From contig NZ_RLII01000001.1 in assembly GCF_004102745.1 (NCBI RefSeq), forward strand, positions 248,001-312,000: a DNA stretch of 64,000 bases, given 5' to 3'. Under the pieces are notes generated by a model that saw only the letters and a program-made list of their open reading frames with translations, did no database searches and was not told the origin of the DNA. This DNA is from Acetivibrio mesophilus (lineage in GTDB: Bacteria > Bacillota > Clostridia > Acetivibrionales > Acetivibrionaceae). Each line of letters begins with the position of its first letter. The first letter of the stretch is position 1. A program made the translations under genes and the position numbers. This document shows, in pieces, positions 18,896-27,467 of the stretch.

Positions 18896-21800
18896 CTATT
18901 TTTTCACATTAAGGTTATATGAGTATGCGGTAAAAATCAGGGGATGATTCGATCCTGATCCACGTAAAGCAATTTCAGGAGTTGATTCATCATTAGAATG
19001 ATCCCACATAGCAATCTCAGGAGGTGTCCAGTCATTAAGAATACCGTAGTAATTGCCCGGCGCAAGCTTACTGCCCCACTTCGATACTGAAGATGTATTA
19101 TCAGCAGTATAAATGTAAATCGGTTCTCCCGCATCGTCTTCTGCATCAGTAGGTAATCCTTTGTTGAGAATTAAAACCACTTCTGTTTGTCCTAAAGAAT
19201 TAATAGCATTTGATTCACAGCCTATAGCATAAACTGAATCCTGAGTTGTTAATTTAATTACAATATCACTCACCTCGACGCTTTTCATCTCCTTATTGAA
19301 TGTAATCAATATCTTGTTCGAAGCTATTAAATAAGCGCCACTAATACAAACATATTCCGGCTCAATACCTTCCACGATGTAATGCTCATCGCTATCATAC
19401 AATTTATTTCCTGCAAGATCCGTGATCGGAGCTATCTTCACGTAAGGAGCTATATTCGTACCCTTAAATTCCTTGAAGTAGATTTGAACTGTCCATTCAT
19501 TTACTTTGGTAATTGCATCATCATCACCTAGAGCTATAAAATTATTGCCTTCATCAATTGAAACCTGATAGTTCTCCTTATCAAGCATTTGATCTTCATT
19601 CATAGCTTCAGAGTATATAATGTAAATAAAACCCTCTTCAGGTACCGTAAAACAATACTGACCATTCTCAGGATCCATTACTACCTCCGGATATATACAC
19701 TCCAAAGTCGTGAAAGGATATATATACTCAGATTTATTTTTGTTTCCATAAACATCTTTGTACTCTTTGATCACCAATTGATATTCTGTCAAGCCTTCTA
19801 ATAAAGTATCGAATTTGAGCTCAACTGTTCTCCCTGAGCTATCTATACTTGCTGATAAAGATATTTTTTCACTTTGAATGTCTGAAGGTGTTTTTACTAC
19901 ATAGTTGTCCGGATTAGTTGCAGTTGCTGCATCAAGCCTTTCATTAAACTTAATTGTTATACCTTTATTCTCATTCAATATTATTTGCTTAACAACAGGA
20001 GCATCAGTATCAGTTGGAGTCTTAGTATTAGTTGAAGCCTTACGGGTTGGTGTCGGTATTTCTTCAACCTCACAAGTAAGAGACTGATCCGGCACATATA
20101 TGCCGTCACGATCAACTAACTTTTCATCTTCAGTTTCGCTGTTTACCAGGAAAAGTTTAAGTTTCCCAACCGGTAATGATCTGTTAAATCTAAATGTGAT
20201 CTCATCTGAATAGTCAGCCTTTGAAACTTCTGCCTTGTAGGATTCATTGCCTTTTTGTGAGTAATATAACTTTATGTTTGAGCCCTTGACCGGCTTCGAA
20301 AAATTAAGAACAACTACGTTTGACTCTACTGATCTAACTGTTATGATATGGTCTGACCCGATACTGTCAACAGTGACAGCATCAACACTACCATTCAATC
20401 TTTTATTTGCGAGATCCATGATTGGAGCTATCTTTACACTGGGTCTAATAGTTGGATCATTCTTATTATCTAGTTCCTTAATGTAAATTTCAACTATCCT
20501 GTCACTAACCTTGGTAATCTTATCATCACCACTGAGCTCCACATAATTTTTGCCTTCATCTATTAATACCATATAGTTAGCTTTATCAAGCATTTGTGAT
20601 TCATTCATAGGTTCAGAGAATACAATGAAAATCTTACCATCCTGAGGTATTGCAGAACAATGCGGATAAATCTTTGGATCCTTAATTACCTCCGGAGGTT
20701 TGTTATCCCCAGTCGTGAAAGTAAAAACGGCAACATTTTCACTTTTGTTTCCACTAATATCTTGAGCCTTTTTTATTGTCACCTGATATTCAGTATTATC
20801 CTCTAATTTAGGATCTACTATCAGTTTAACTATTTTCCCTGAAGGATCTAATTCAGTTGAGAAAGATATTACTGTATTGTCTTTATACTTCTTTATTTCA
20901 TAGTTTTTCGTATCCTTTGCAACTTCTTCATCAAGCTCTTCATTAAACTGTATCTTGATATATTCGTTTGAATAAACTTTGTTAGAGACATAAGTAGGAC
21001 CAGTTTCATCAATTACAACTGTACAAGTAATAATCTGGTCCGGAATCTTTATATCATAATAATCAGATAACTTTTTCTTGTCATCCGTGCTGTTCACCAG
21101 GTAAAGGTTAACATTTCCACTTGGTAATTTTGATTCCTTAAATTCAAATGTGATGTCACTTGCATTAGCAACCCCTTTAACCAGTGCTCCGTTGGACGCA
21201 ACTTCTTTTACTGAATGATATAACGTGATGTCTGAACCCTTAACTGGCTTCGAAAAATGAAGAACAACTTTGTTTTTAGTTGCTGATTTAACAGTAATAA
21301 CTGCTACGGAAGTATCATTTACATAGTCAAATGTTATTTCTTGCTTGAATACTTTATAGTCGGCATAGTCCATAATACAATTTGGGTTATCCATACCTGC
21401 GTCATTAACAGTAACAGTGACAGGACCTTCAATTAATTTTGTTCCGACCGTCAAGTCAATAACATTATTGTCCTCCAAAGTAGCATTTGAAACATAATAT
21501 GTATATGTTCCGCTTTTAACGGCAAAGTTAGTTGTATCAATTGAATTATCATTACCCTTATCATAAATAGGCTCTGAGAATGTGATTCTTATATTCTTAT
21601 TTCCTGTAGCTTTAACGCTTGTAACTGTAGGAATAATACCATCTTGTACTTCAACTTCATATTCGGCATCCTCTCCTAAATTTTTTTCATTAGCGGCTTT
21701 GATATCTTGTTTGACCTTTACTTTTACTTTAGATGGGTTAGTCAACCTATCTGCAACATTTTTGTTTAAAGTAATAATAACTGTTTTCTTATCAGAATCT

Positions 21801-22654
21801 AATGAAGCACTGTTATCGCCAAGCTCCACTTTATTCTCGCCATTATCCAGTATCTCATAGGACTCCTCAGATTCAGCCGAATCTATATCCATTTCCTGAT
21901 TAAATTTGATTTCTATCTGCTTACAGTTTAAAGCCTTAACTGATTCAACAGCTAAGTCCTCAGTAACTACAGGAGCAACTTCCAATAAGCCAAGTTTCTC
22001 GGCCTTTGCCTTTAAGTCAGCATTGTCATCAACAATATCGGCGATAACTGTCTTTCCACTAGCCTTTTCAGCAGTTAGAGCACCATACATAACGCCAACT
22101 GCATCATCTCGATATAAATCACCGGCTAAAGTTGCATCGACCTTGCTTCCTTTAGTTTCTGCAAGCTTTTCAACTGATACCTTGTAATCTGCAACAGTAT
22201 AACCCATTTGCTTGAGCATGAATGTTGCAAATCTGGCAGCTGTAACAGTATCCTTAGCGCCAACAAAGAATTTACCATCTTGTGTTGAGCCGCTTAAAAT
22301 CCCATTTGCTGCTGAATAGGCAACTACGTTCTTAGCATACTCAGATATACTGGCAGCATCATCAAATTTAGCTAATGCTTCAGCTACCTGGTCAGCAGAT
22401 AAAGCATTAGCAGCATCGTTGTAACCAAATAATTTTGCTAAAAATATTAATGAATCCTGTGTTGTCAATGCATTCTCTAAACCAACTTTAGGATCGTTTG
22501 AGTCCTGACCTGCATACAGACCCAGATCTTTTAATGCTGCAGCCTTGTCAGCGTTTGATATTGTAGATGAATTATCTGCGAATACTGCGGGCATAGAAGT
22601 AAGGATTAATGCTACTGTAAGAAGTGCTACTGCCAATCTTCTTAATCTTCTCAT
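18896..22654 (-). CDS. Large surface protein with SLH-like N-terminus and Ig-type repeats
   Basis: 1252 residues. The signal peptide (RRLRRLAVALLTVALILTS) ends near AVFA. Residues of about 30-225 resemble degenerate S-layer-homology repeats that bind wall polymers. The remainder is a string of SbsA-like Ig domains (Big_5 type: VKALNCKQIEIKFNQEMD, IRITFSEPIYD, IFIVFSEPMNES). Two units of about 320 residues (about 455-775 and 775-1100) are clearly duplicated, sharing FSKPVKGS, PDQ, MLDK-NY and a GNK motif. GAAAGGAG precedes the start. It is likely an S-layer or wall-surface structural protein; no catalytic domain is seen. Confidence 0.88.
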   Translation of the reverse strand: MRRLRRLAVALLTVALILTSMPAVFADNSSTISNADKAAALKDLGLYAGQDSNDPKVGLENALTTQDSLIFLAKLFGYNDAANALSADQVAEALAKFDDAASISEYAKNVVAYSAANGILSGSTQDGKFFVGAKDTVTAARFATFMLKQMGYTVADYKVSVEKLAETKGSKVDATLAGDLYRDDAVGVMYGALTAEKASGKTVIADIVDDNADLKAKAEKLGLLEVAPVVTEDLAVESVKALNCKQIEIKFNQEMDIDSAESEESYEILDNGENKVELGDNSASLDSDKKTVIITLNKNVADRLTNPSKVKVKVKQDIKAANEKNLGEDAEYEVEVQDGIIPTVTSVKATGNKNIRITFSEPIYDKGNDNSIDTTNFAVKSGTYTYYVSNATLEDNNVIDLTVGTKLIEGPVTVTVNDAGMDNPNCIMDYADYKVFKQEITFDYVNDTSVAVITVKSATKNKVVLHFSKPVKGSDITLYHSVKEVASNGALVKGVANASDITFEFKESKLPSGNVNLYLVNSTDDKKKLSDYYDIKIPDQIITCTVVIDETGPTYVSNKVYSNEYIKIQFNEELDEEVAKDTKNYEIKKYKDNTVISFSTELDPSGKIVKLIVDPKLEDNTEYQVTIKKAQDISGNKSENVAVFTFTTGDNKPPEVIKDPKIYPHCSAIPQDGKIFIVFSEPMNESQMLDKANYMVLIDEGKNYVELSGDDKITKVSDRIVEIYIKELDNKNDPTIRPSVKIAPIMDLANKRLNGSVDAVTVDSIGSDHIITVRSVESNVVVLNFSKPVKGSNIKLYYSQKGNESYKAEVSKADYSDEITFRFNRSLPVGKLKLFLVNSETEDEKLVDRDGIYVPDQSLTCEVEEIPTPTRKASTNTKTPTDTDAPVVKQIILNENKGITIKFNERLDAATATNPDNYVVKTPSDIQSEKISLSASIDSSGRTVELKFDTLLEGLTEYQLVIKEYKDVYGNKNKSEYIYPFTTLECIYPEVVMDPENGQYCFTVPEEGFIYIIYSEAMNEDQMLDKENYQVSIDEGNNFIALGDDDAITKVNEWTVQIYFKEFKGTNIAPYVKIAPITDLAGNKLYDSDEHYIVEGIEPEYVCISGAYLIASNKILITFNKEMKSVEVSDIVIKLTTQDSVYAIGCESNAINSLGQTEVVLILNKGLPTDAEDDAGEPIYIYTADNTSSVSKWGSKLAPGNYYGILNDWTPPEIAMWDHSNDESTPEIALRGSGSNHPLIFTAYSYNLNVKK

Positions 22655-22757
22655 ATTACTGTATTCTCCTTTCGTATGCTGAATATTTACTGAGCAGAAC
22701 TGAACAGAAGTTGATGATGCCTTTAACGTCGATATGCCTATATTTGACTACTCTTAA

Positions 22758-22786
22758 ATTATACCATAGTCATTTTTCAAAATCAA
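22758..22786 (-). promoter_or_regulatory. Promoter of the surface-protein gene
   Basis: On the minus strand, TTGATT (22786-22781) and TATAAT (22763-22758) are 17 bp apart, about 105 bp upstream of the start codon. The rest of the interval 22655-23047 shows no gene. Confidence 0.65.
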
Positions 22787-23047
22787 AATAATAAACATAA
22801 TACTATTCACAAATTCGTGAAATTCCGATAAAAAATGACATGGCAGCAACCATTTTGTAGAATGATGTAGTTGAGGATATTCTAATGTATGTTTTCTATT
22901 TTTATATGCTGGCTTAATTGTTACTGTTTCCTCATTTATTCGATATATTTTAGCAAAATGCGTATCGGTATATAATAATAAAATGGTTGTATATTACAAT
23001 AGTTGCATGATACAATAATTGCAGTATATATTTATAGGAGAATCAAA

Positions 23048-23776
23048 ATGAATTTTAAGGATAAGGTTTTCATTGTTTCGGGATCAAATTCAGGAATTGG
23101 AAAGGCTTGTACAGAATCGCTACTTGATAATGGAGCAATAGTAGTTGGTTTAGACATAAAGAAGGCTTCCATAATCCATGAAAGGTACATACATTATTTG
23201 CTTGATGTAACTGACGAGGGTCAAGTAATCACTGTATTAAATAATATCGAAGAAAAGTTTAATAGAGTGGACGGACTGGTAAATTGTGCTGGTATTTATG
23301 CAAGTTTAAAACCATTTTATGAATTAAGCATAATTGAATGGAATAAAGTAATTGATACAAATCTAACGGGAGTCTTCATCCTTTCAAAGTATACAACACA
23401 AAAAATGATGAAATTCAAAAGGGGGAAAATCGTTAATATTAGTTGCATAAGGTCTAAAATCTTTAGGCCCAACATGGCAGACTACGCTGCATCAAAAGGT
23501 GGTGTGGTTGCGTTGACATCAGCAATGGCTTTGGATTTGTCATCCTATAATATACAAGTAAATTCTATAGCTCCTGGATTTACTTACACAGAAATGACAT
23601 CAAAGTCATTTGATAATCCGAAAATAAGAGAATTCTCCGAAAGTATAATCCCGGTTGGAAGAATAGCTAGGCCAGAGGATATAGCAAATGTGGCGCTGTT
23701 TTTATTATCCGACATGTCGGATTATATAAATGGCGAGACGATATTTGTTGATGGTGGGTTTAAGGTATCAAAATAA
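23048..23776 (+). CDS. Short-chain dehydrogenase/reductase
   Basis: 242 residues from the ATG at 23048 (ATAGGAG upstream; the codon at 23003 has none). It carries the SDR cofactor motif GSNSGIGKA, the NCAG motif, catalytic Ser in NISCIRSK and the catalytic pair Y-x-x-x-K in YAASKGG, followed by NSIAPGFTYTEMT. It is a classical NAD(P)-dependent oxidoreductase of the FabG-like type; the substrate is unknown. A MarR-type regulator follows 24 bp later and may control it. Confidence 0.92.
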   Translation: MNFKDKVFIVSGSNSGIGKACTESLLDNGAIVVGLDIKKASIIHERYIHYLLDVTDEGQVITVLNNIEEKFNRVDGLVNCAGIYASLKPFYELSIIEWNKVIDTNLTGVFILSKYTTQKMMKFKRGKIVNISCIRSKIFRPNMADYAASKGGVVALTSAMALDLSSYNIQVNSIAPGFTYTEMTSKSFDNPKIREFSESIIPVGRIARPEDIANVALFLLSDMSDYINGETIFVDGGFKVSK

Positions 23777-23800
23777 ATTCGGGATTGGGAGAAAAAGTAT

Positions 23801-24247
23801 ATGAGTGATATAGATAATTCAAAACAGTTGAGAGAAGTTATAAGAATACTTGAAAGAAAACTTGGGGTATTAGGAGAATTTAAAACATCTTGCTGCGGAG
23901 TGACAATGGCTCAGTGTCACGCTTTGGTAGAGATAGGGAGAGCAGGGGACATTTCTTTAAAAGAACTCTCGGAGATTCTTAATCTTGATAGCAGTTCGAT
24001 GAGCCGAACGGTTAACAATCTGGTAAATAACGGTTTGGTAAGACGGGATATTGAACCGTTAGATAGAAGGTATGTAACTATCACACTTACCGAAAGCGGA
24101 AATGAACTTTTTAGAAGTATTGAGGAAAGAATGAATTCTTATTTCGAAAGCGTTTACCTCGCGCTGCCTGAAGATAAACGGAAGCAGGTATTAGAAAGTC
24201 TTGATATATTGATTGGAGCAATTGATAAAAAGAATGTTGTTAATTGA
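23801..24247 (+). CDS. MarR-family transcriptional regulator
   Basis: 148 residues with a winged helix (LKELSEILNLDSSSMSRTVN, then LVNNGLVRRDIEPLDRRYV in the wing). An unusual CC pair (TSCCGVTMAQCHALVEI) in the dimer-proximal helix could be a thiol or metal sensor, as in some MarR proteins; this is inference. GGGAG lies upstream. It sits between an SDR gene and the mercury/arsenic locus and could serve either side. Confidence 0.88.
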   Translation: MSDIDNSKQLREVIRILERKLGVLGEFKTSCCGVTMAQCHALVEIGRAGDISLKELSEILNLDSSSMSRTVNNLVNNGLVRRDIEPLDRRYVTITLTESGNELFRSIEERMNSYFESVYLALPEDKRKQVLESLDILIGAIDKKNVVN

Positions 24248-24293
24248 GTATTGGGAAGCTGTGAAATCTTCAATATAACTTCCTGTTTTCATA

Positions 24294-24322
24294 TTGACAC
24301 TCTTCGATTTGATGCATATAAT
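24294..24322 (+). promoter_or_regulatory. Promoter of the arsR-hgcAB operon
   Basis: A consensus -35 TTGACA (24294-24299) and -10 TATAAT (24317-24322) are separated by exactly 17 bp. Downstream, TCATATCGATATTT (about 24325-24338) is an AT-rich dyad in the position expected of an ArsR operator. Confidence 0.85.
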
Positions 24323-24357
24323 AGTCATATCGATATTTGTAGATTTGAGGTGCCGAT

Positions 24358-24693
24358 ATGGAAGACTATTTGGAATATGCTAGAGTATTCAAAGCGCTGG
24401 GGGATCCTAAAAGAGCCAAGATTGTGGATATGCTTTCCTGTGGTGAGCAATGTGCTTGTATGATTTTAGAGAAATTTGAGATGTCCCAATCCACACTGTC
24501 TCACCATATGAAGCTCTTGTGTGATTGCGGTCTGGTCAAGGGCAGAGAACAAGGTAAATGGACGTATTACTCATTGGACACAGATACTGTCAATAGAATA
24601 AAGCAATTTCTCTGTAATATTACCTCAAATAAAGAAAATTGCATCTGCAAAGAAGATGTAGACTGTTGTAAAGGATGTGATAAAAATGAGTAA
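24358..24693 (+). CDS. ArsR/SmtB-family metalloregulator
   Basis: 111 residues. The winged helix is clear (SQSTLSHHMKLLCDCGLVKG). In the metal-binding helix, EQCACMIL (C32, C34) corresponds to the ELCVCDL arsenic site of ArsR. The C-terminal tail is also cysteine-rich (C86, C95, C97, C103, C104, C107), which could add a second thiol site. Family members leave DNA when As(III), Sb(III) or another soft metal binds. The gene overlaps hgcA by 8 bp behind a consensus promoter, so it most likely represses itself and the mercury-methylation genes. Confidence 0.92.
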   Translation: MEDYLEYARVFKALGDPKRAKIVDMLSCGEQCACMILEKFEMSQSTLSHHMKLLCDCGLVKGREQGKWTYYSLDTDTVNRIKQFLCNITSNKENCICKEDVDCCKGCDKNE

Positions 24694-25774
24694 CGGGAAG
24701 TCTTGTTGCTGCTCGGCCAGTAGTTGTTGCAGCATTGAACCTATCACGCCATATGATAAAAATGACAAATGGGTAACGGGTGAAATTCATACTCCTAAAG
24801 GCAGTGTGCCGGTGGTTTCAGCAAATCTTCACTTCAAAGACTTGCTCGGAGCTTGGAAGGTGCGCTGGGGTATTGGCAGGATGAAATACAAGATCAATCC
24901 GGGGCTTTACGCTATAGGTAAGCCTGATCATACATCGCCTGTGCTGGTAAGCGCCAACTACAAGTTGACCTTTGATGCTTTAAGGAAAGAGTTATCGGAT
25001 CTGGATTGTTGGATTTTGATACTTGACACAAAGGGCATCAATGTCTGGTGTGCTGCCGGTAAAGGAACATTCGGAACTGATGAACTGGTGAACCGCATAT
25101 CGAAGACCGGGCTGTCTAAGATAGTATCCCACAGGAAATTGGTGCTGCCGCAGTTGGGGGCGCCCGGTGTGAGTGCCCATGAAGTAACAAAACAAACCGG
25201 ATTTTCTGTGGTTTACGGACCTGTGATGGCGAAGGATATAAAGGCATTTCTTGATTCAGGATTTAAAGCCTCAAAAGAAATGCGTACCGTGAAATTTACA
25301 ATGTGGGACAGATTGGTTCTCACTCCAGTAGAGTTGGTGGCTACCGCAAAGTCTTCATTGATCGTTTTCGGCGTAATGTTTCTCCTAAACCTGTTTGCTA
25401 CAAGACCTTTCGGGCTTGAGGATTTCATTGCCTATACGGGTGCTGTGGTAACGGGAGCTGTCTTAACGCCTTTGATTCTTCCCGTGGTTCCCGGCAGAGC
25501 CTTTGCATGGAAGGGGTGGCTGCCGGGGCTGTTATGGACTTCCGGATTTATCTGGTATAGCGGCTGGTTTGCTCCTCCATACTTGCTTCTTGCCATAGGG
25601 TATTTGTTGGTATTGCCGTCATTATCGGCTTATTTGGCGATGAATTTCACAGGCTCGTCAACATATACATCCTTTTCCGGTGTTATCAAAGAGATGAAAA
25701 TAGCTGTGCCGCTTATTGCTATTTCAGCCGTAATAGGGCTTGTATTGCTGCTGATAAATAGTATTTGGGTATAA
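24686..25774 (+). CDS. hgcA: HgcA, corrinoid membrane protein for mercury methylation
   Basis: 362 residues from the ATG at 24686 (AAGGA ten bases upstream). The diagnostic cap-helix motif NVWCAAGKG is at residues 119-127, with C122 as the proposed lower-axial cobalt ligand. The corrinoid-binding domain spans about 35-205, and five membrane helices lie at about 215-358. The family transfers a methyl group from a corrinoid to Hg(II), giving methylmercury. The N-terminus is unusually cysteine-rich (KSCCCSASSCCS). It is followed 11 bp later by hgcB, the normal order. The motif is specific enough that only experimental activity remains uncertain. Confidence 0.95.
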   Translation: MSNGKSCCCSASSCCSIEPITPYDKNDKWVTGEIHTPKGSVPVVSANLHFKDLLGAWKVRWGIGRMKYKINPGLYAIGKPDHTSPVLVSANYKLTFDALRKELSDLDCWILILDTKGINVWCAAGKGTFGTDELVNRISKTGLSKIVSHRKLVLPQLGAPGVSAHEVTKQTGFSVVYGPVMAKDIKAFLDSGFKASKEMRTVKFTMWDRLVLTPVELVATAKSSLIVFGVMFLLNLFATRPFGLEDFIAYTGAVVTGAVLTPLILPVVPGRAFAWKGWLPGLLWTSGFIWYSGWFAPPYLLLAIGYLLVLPSLSAYLAMNFTGSSTYTSFSGVIKEMKIAVPLIAISAVIGLVLLLINSIWV

Positions 25775-25785
25775 AGGAGGATGCT

Positions 25786-26079
25786 ATGAAACATAGATAT
25801 TTGAAAAATGTCGCAACGCTTGGTCTGTCGGCTGAAAAATGTATTGGGTGCGGAAGATGCACTGAGGTTTGCCCTCATGGAGTTTTCAGTATGAACGAAA
25901 ATAAAGCACAGGTTGAAGATAAAGACAGTTGTATGGAGTGCGGCGCGTGCGCGAAAAATTGTCCTGCAACTGCCATCACTGTTGACGCTGGAGTGGGATG
26001 TGCCTCAGCAGTGATTATGGGATGGCTTACCGGAAGTGAGCCCAGCTGTGATTGCTCAAGCGGTGAGGAATGTTGCTAA
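25786..26079 (+). CDS. hgcB: HgcB, 2[4Fe-4S] ferredoxin of mercury methylation
   Basis: 97 residues from the ATG at 25786, six bases after AAAGGAGG. Two complete CxxCxxCxxxC sites are present (C19, C22, C25, C29 and C49, C52, C55, C59). The family's extra conserved cysteine is C72 (VGCASA), and the C-terminus ends in the vicinal pair C96-C97 with C88 and C90 nearby. HgcB is thought to reduce the HgcA corrinoid and to deliver Hg(II) through these cysteines. It directly follows hgcA, and arsenic genes lie downstream. Confidence 0.95.
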   Translation: MKHRYLKNVATLGLSAEKCIGCGRCTEVCPHGVFSMNENKAQVEDKDSCMECGACAKNCPATAITVDAGVGCASAVIMGWLTGSEPSCDCSSGEECC

Positions 26080-26096
26080 AATAGAGAGTAATGGTT

Positions 26097-26243
26097 ATGA
26101 GTAAAGAAAAAAATACAGGTATTGGTATGCAAAGCCCAGCTGCACTTGCCACCATTGTAGGGGGTTCTACAGAAGTGCCTGTTATGTTGATACTTGTAAA
26201 GATGGCTAATAATACAAGGTATCGGTTTCCGGAAAGAAAGTAG
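26097..26243 (+). pseudogene. Arsenite efflux pump (Acr3-type) C-terminal remnant
   Basis: A 48-codon frame (QSPAALATIVGGSTEVPVML, then LVKMANNTRYRFP) matches the last membrane helix and tail of Acr3-family arsenite permeases, which are normally about 350 residues. The other roughly 300 residues are missing. It lies 17 bp after hgcB and 9 bp before arsC, so a deletion removed the pump from an ars operon. Confidence 0.75.
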
Positions 26244-26252
26244 GTATGGCTA

Positions 26253-26651
26253 ATGAGTAATAAACCTAAGGTCGCATTTATTTGTGTTCATAATTCATGT
26301 CGAAGTCAGATAGCTGAGGCACTAGGTAAGCATTTGGCAGGAGATATATTTGAAAGCTACTCTGCCGGCACAGAAACAAAACCTCAAATTAATCAGGATG
26401 CTGTGCGTCTAATAAAAGAGCTTTATGATATAGATATGGAGAAAACCCAATATTCAAAGCTGCTTGATGAAATTCCTCCGGTAGATATTGTTATTACAAT
26501 GGGGTGCAATGTTAAATGTCCCTACTTTCCCTGCAAACATAGAGAGGATTGGGGGCTAGATGATCCCACTGGGAAAAGTGATGAGGAATTTAAGAAAGTA
26601 ATTTCAATAATTGAAGCCCGAATAATAGAATTAAAGAATAAACTAATATAA
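26253..26651 (+). CDS. arsC: Arsenate reductase, low-molecular-weight phosphatase fold
   Basis: 132 residues. The P-loop nucleophile motif is CVHNSCRSQ, followed by the redox pair region GCNVKCPYFPC and the general-acid DDPTGKSDEEF. This is the thioredoxin-coupled ArsC type, reducing arsenate to arsenite. Its usual partner pump survives only as a fragment just upstream, so arsenite export would need a pump elsewhere. It appears to be the last gene of the arsR-hgcAB unit. Confidence 0.92.
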   Translation: MSNKPKVAFICVHNSCRSQIAEALGKHLAGDIFESYSAGTETKPQINQDAVRLIKELYDIDMEKTQYSKLLDEIPPVDIVITMGCNVKCPYFPCKHREDWGLDDPTGKSDEEFKKVISIIEARIIELKNKLI

Positions 26652-26825
26652 TATTAACGCCAATGGCATATTTAGTGATAAGCGTTATTGTTAAATGTAG
26701 TAACGCCAGATTTTTACGTTATTTGATGTCTAAGTTTAAGTGAAAATGTTAAAAACAGGTGATAGCTGGTCTGACGTTAGGCCGTTTATTTGTAACACAG
26801 AAAAAGGATTTGCTGAAATATAGCT

Positions 26826-26875
26826 AAAAAAGGCTCCCGTCATTGGATGAATTTCTAATGGTTAGGAGCTTTACT
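26826..26875 (+). terminator. Imperfect hairpin, repeat family copy 1
   Basis: AAAGGCTCC (about 26829-26837) pairs imperfectly with GGAGCTTT (26865-26872), with inner CATTGGA and TTCTAATGG. The core GTCATTGGATGAATTTC recurs almost unchanged in a second hairpin at 56367-56418. It probably ends the arsC transcript. The rest of 26652-26979 shows no gene. Confidence 0.6.
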
Positions 26876-26979
26876 TTATGATTTTGAAAAAAATTAAAAA
26901 AAGTAGTTGAAGTATAGCTTATACTTTGTACAATTAAAATATCGGGCGCTCGATGAGAATAAATTTATGGAGGTTCACA

Positions 26980-27456
26980 ATGAGCAAGATTAAAATAATT
27001 CCCATCGGAAAGATTAAAAATGAAAATGGAGATGTTGCCATTAAACTTGATGAAAAGTATACGATAGCACTAAAAGGACTTGAAGATTACAGCCATGTGC
27101 AGATTATTTGGTGGATGGATGGTTGTGACAATGAAACAGACAGAGCAATGCTGATTCAGAAGAAGCCTTATAAGAATGGACCTGATGAGATAGGAGTATT
27201 CGCGCTTCGGTCTCCGGAAAGACCAAATCCTATCGGAGTGTCAAATGCCCAAATTACATTTATTGACGTGACAAATGGTACAATTGGACTTACTTATGTG
27301 GATGCAAATAATGGAAGTACTATTCTTGATATCAAGCCATATACTCCAAGTATTGACAGAGTAGAGAATCCCATTACACCGGATTGGTGTGGTCATTGGC
27401 CAAAATCCTTCGAGGAAAGTGGAGTATTTGACTGGGCGAAAGAATTTAACTTTTAA
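26980..27456 (+). CDS. TrmO/TsaA-like tRNA methyltransferase
   Basis: 158 residues from the ATG at 26980 (ATGGAGGT upstream; the codon at 26953 is less likely). The TrmO core is visible: IIPIGKIK at the N-terminus, YSHVQIIWWMD, the signature ALRSPERPNPIGVS and DIKPYTPSID. E. coli TrmO N6-methylates threonylcarbamoyl-adenosine 37 of tRNAs. The WWMDG variant shows this is a divergent clostridial member. It is followed 11 bp later by a GNAT gene. Confidence 0.85.
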   Translation: MSKIKIIPIGKIKNENGDVAIKLDEKYTIALKGLEDYSHVQIIWWMDGCDNETDRAMLIQKKPYKNGPDEIGVFALRSPERPNPIGVSNAQITFIDVTNGTIGLTYVDANNGSTILDIKPYTPSIDRVENPITPDWCGHWPKSFEESGVFDWAKEFNF

Positions 27457-27467
27457 GGGGGATTATT

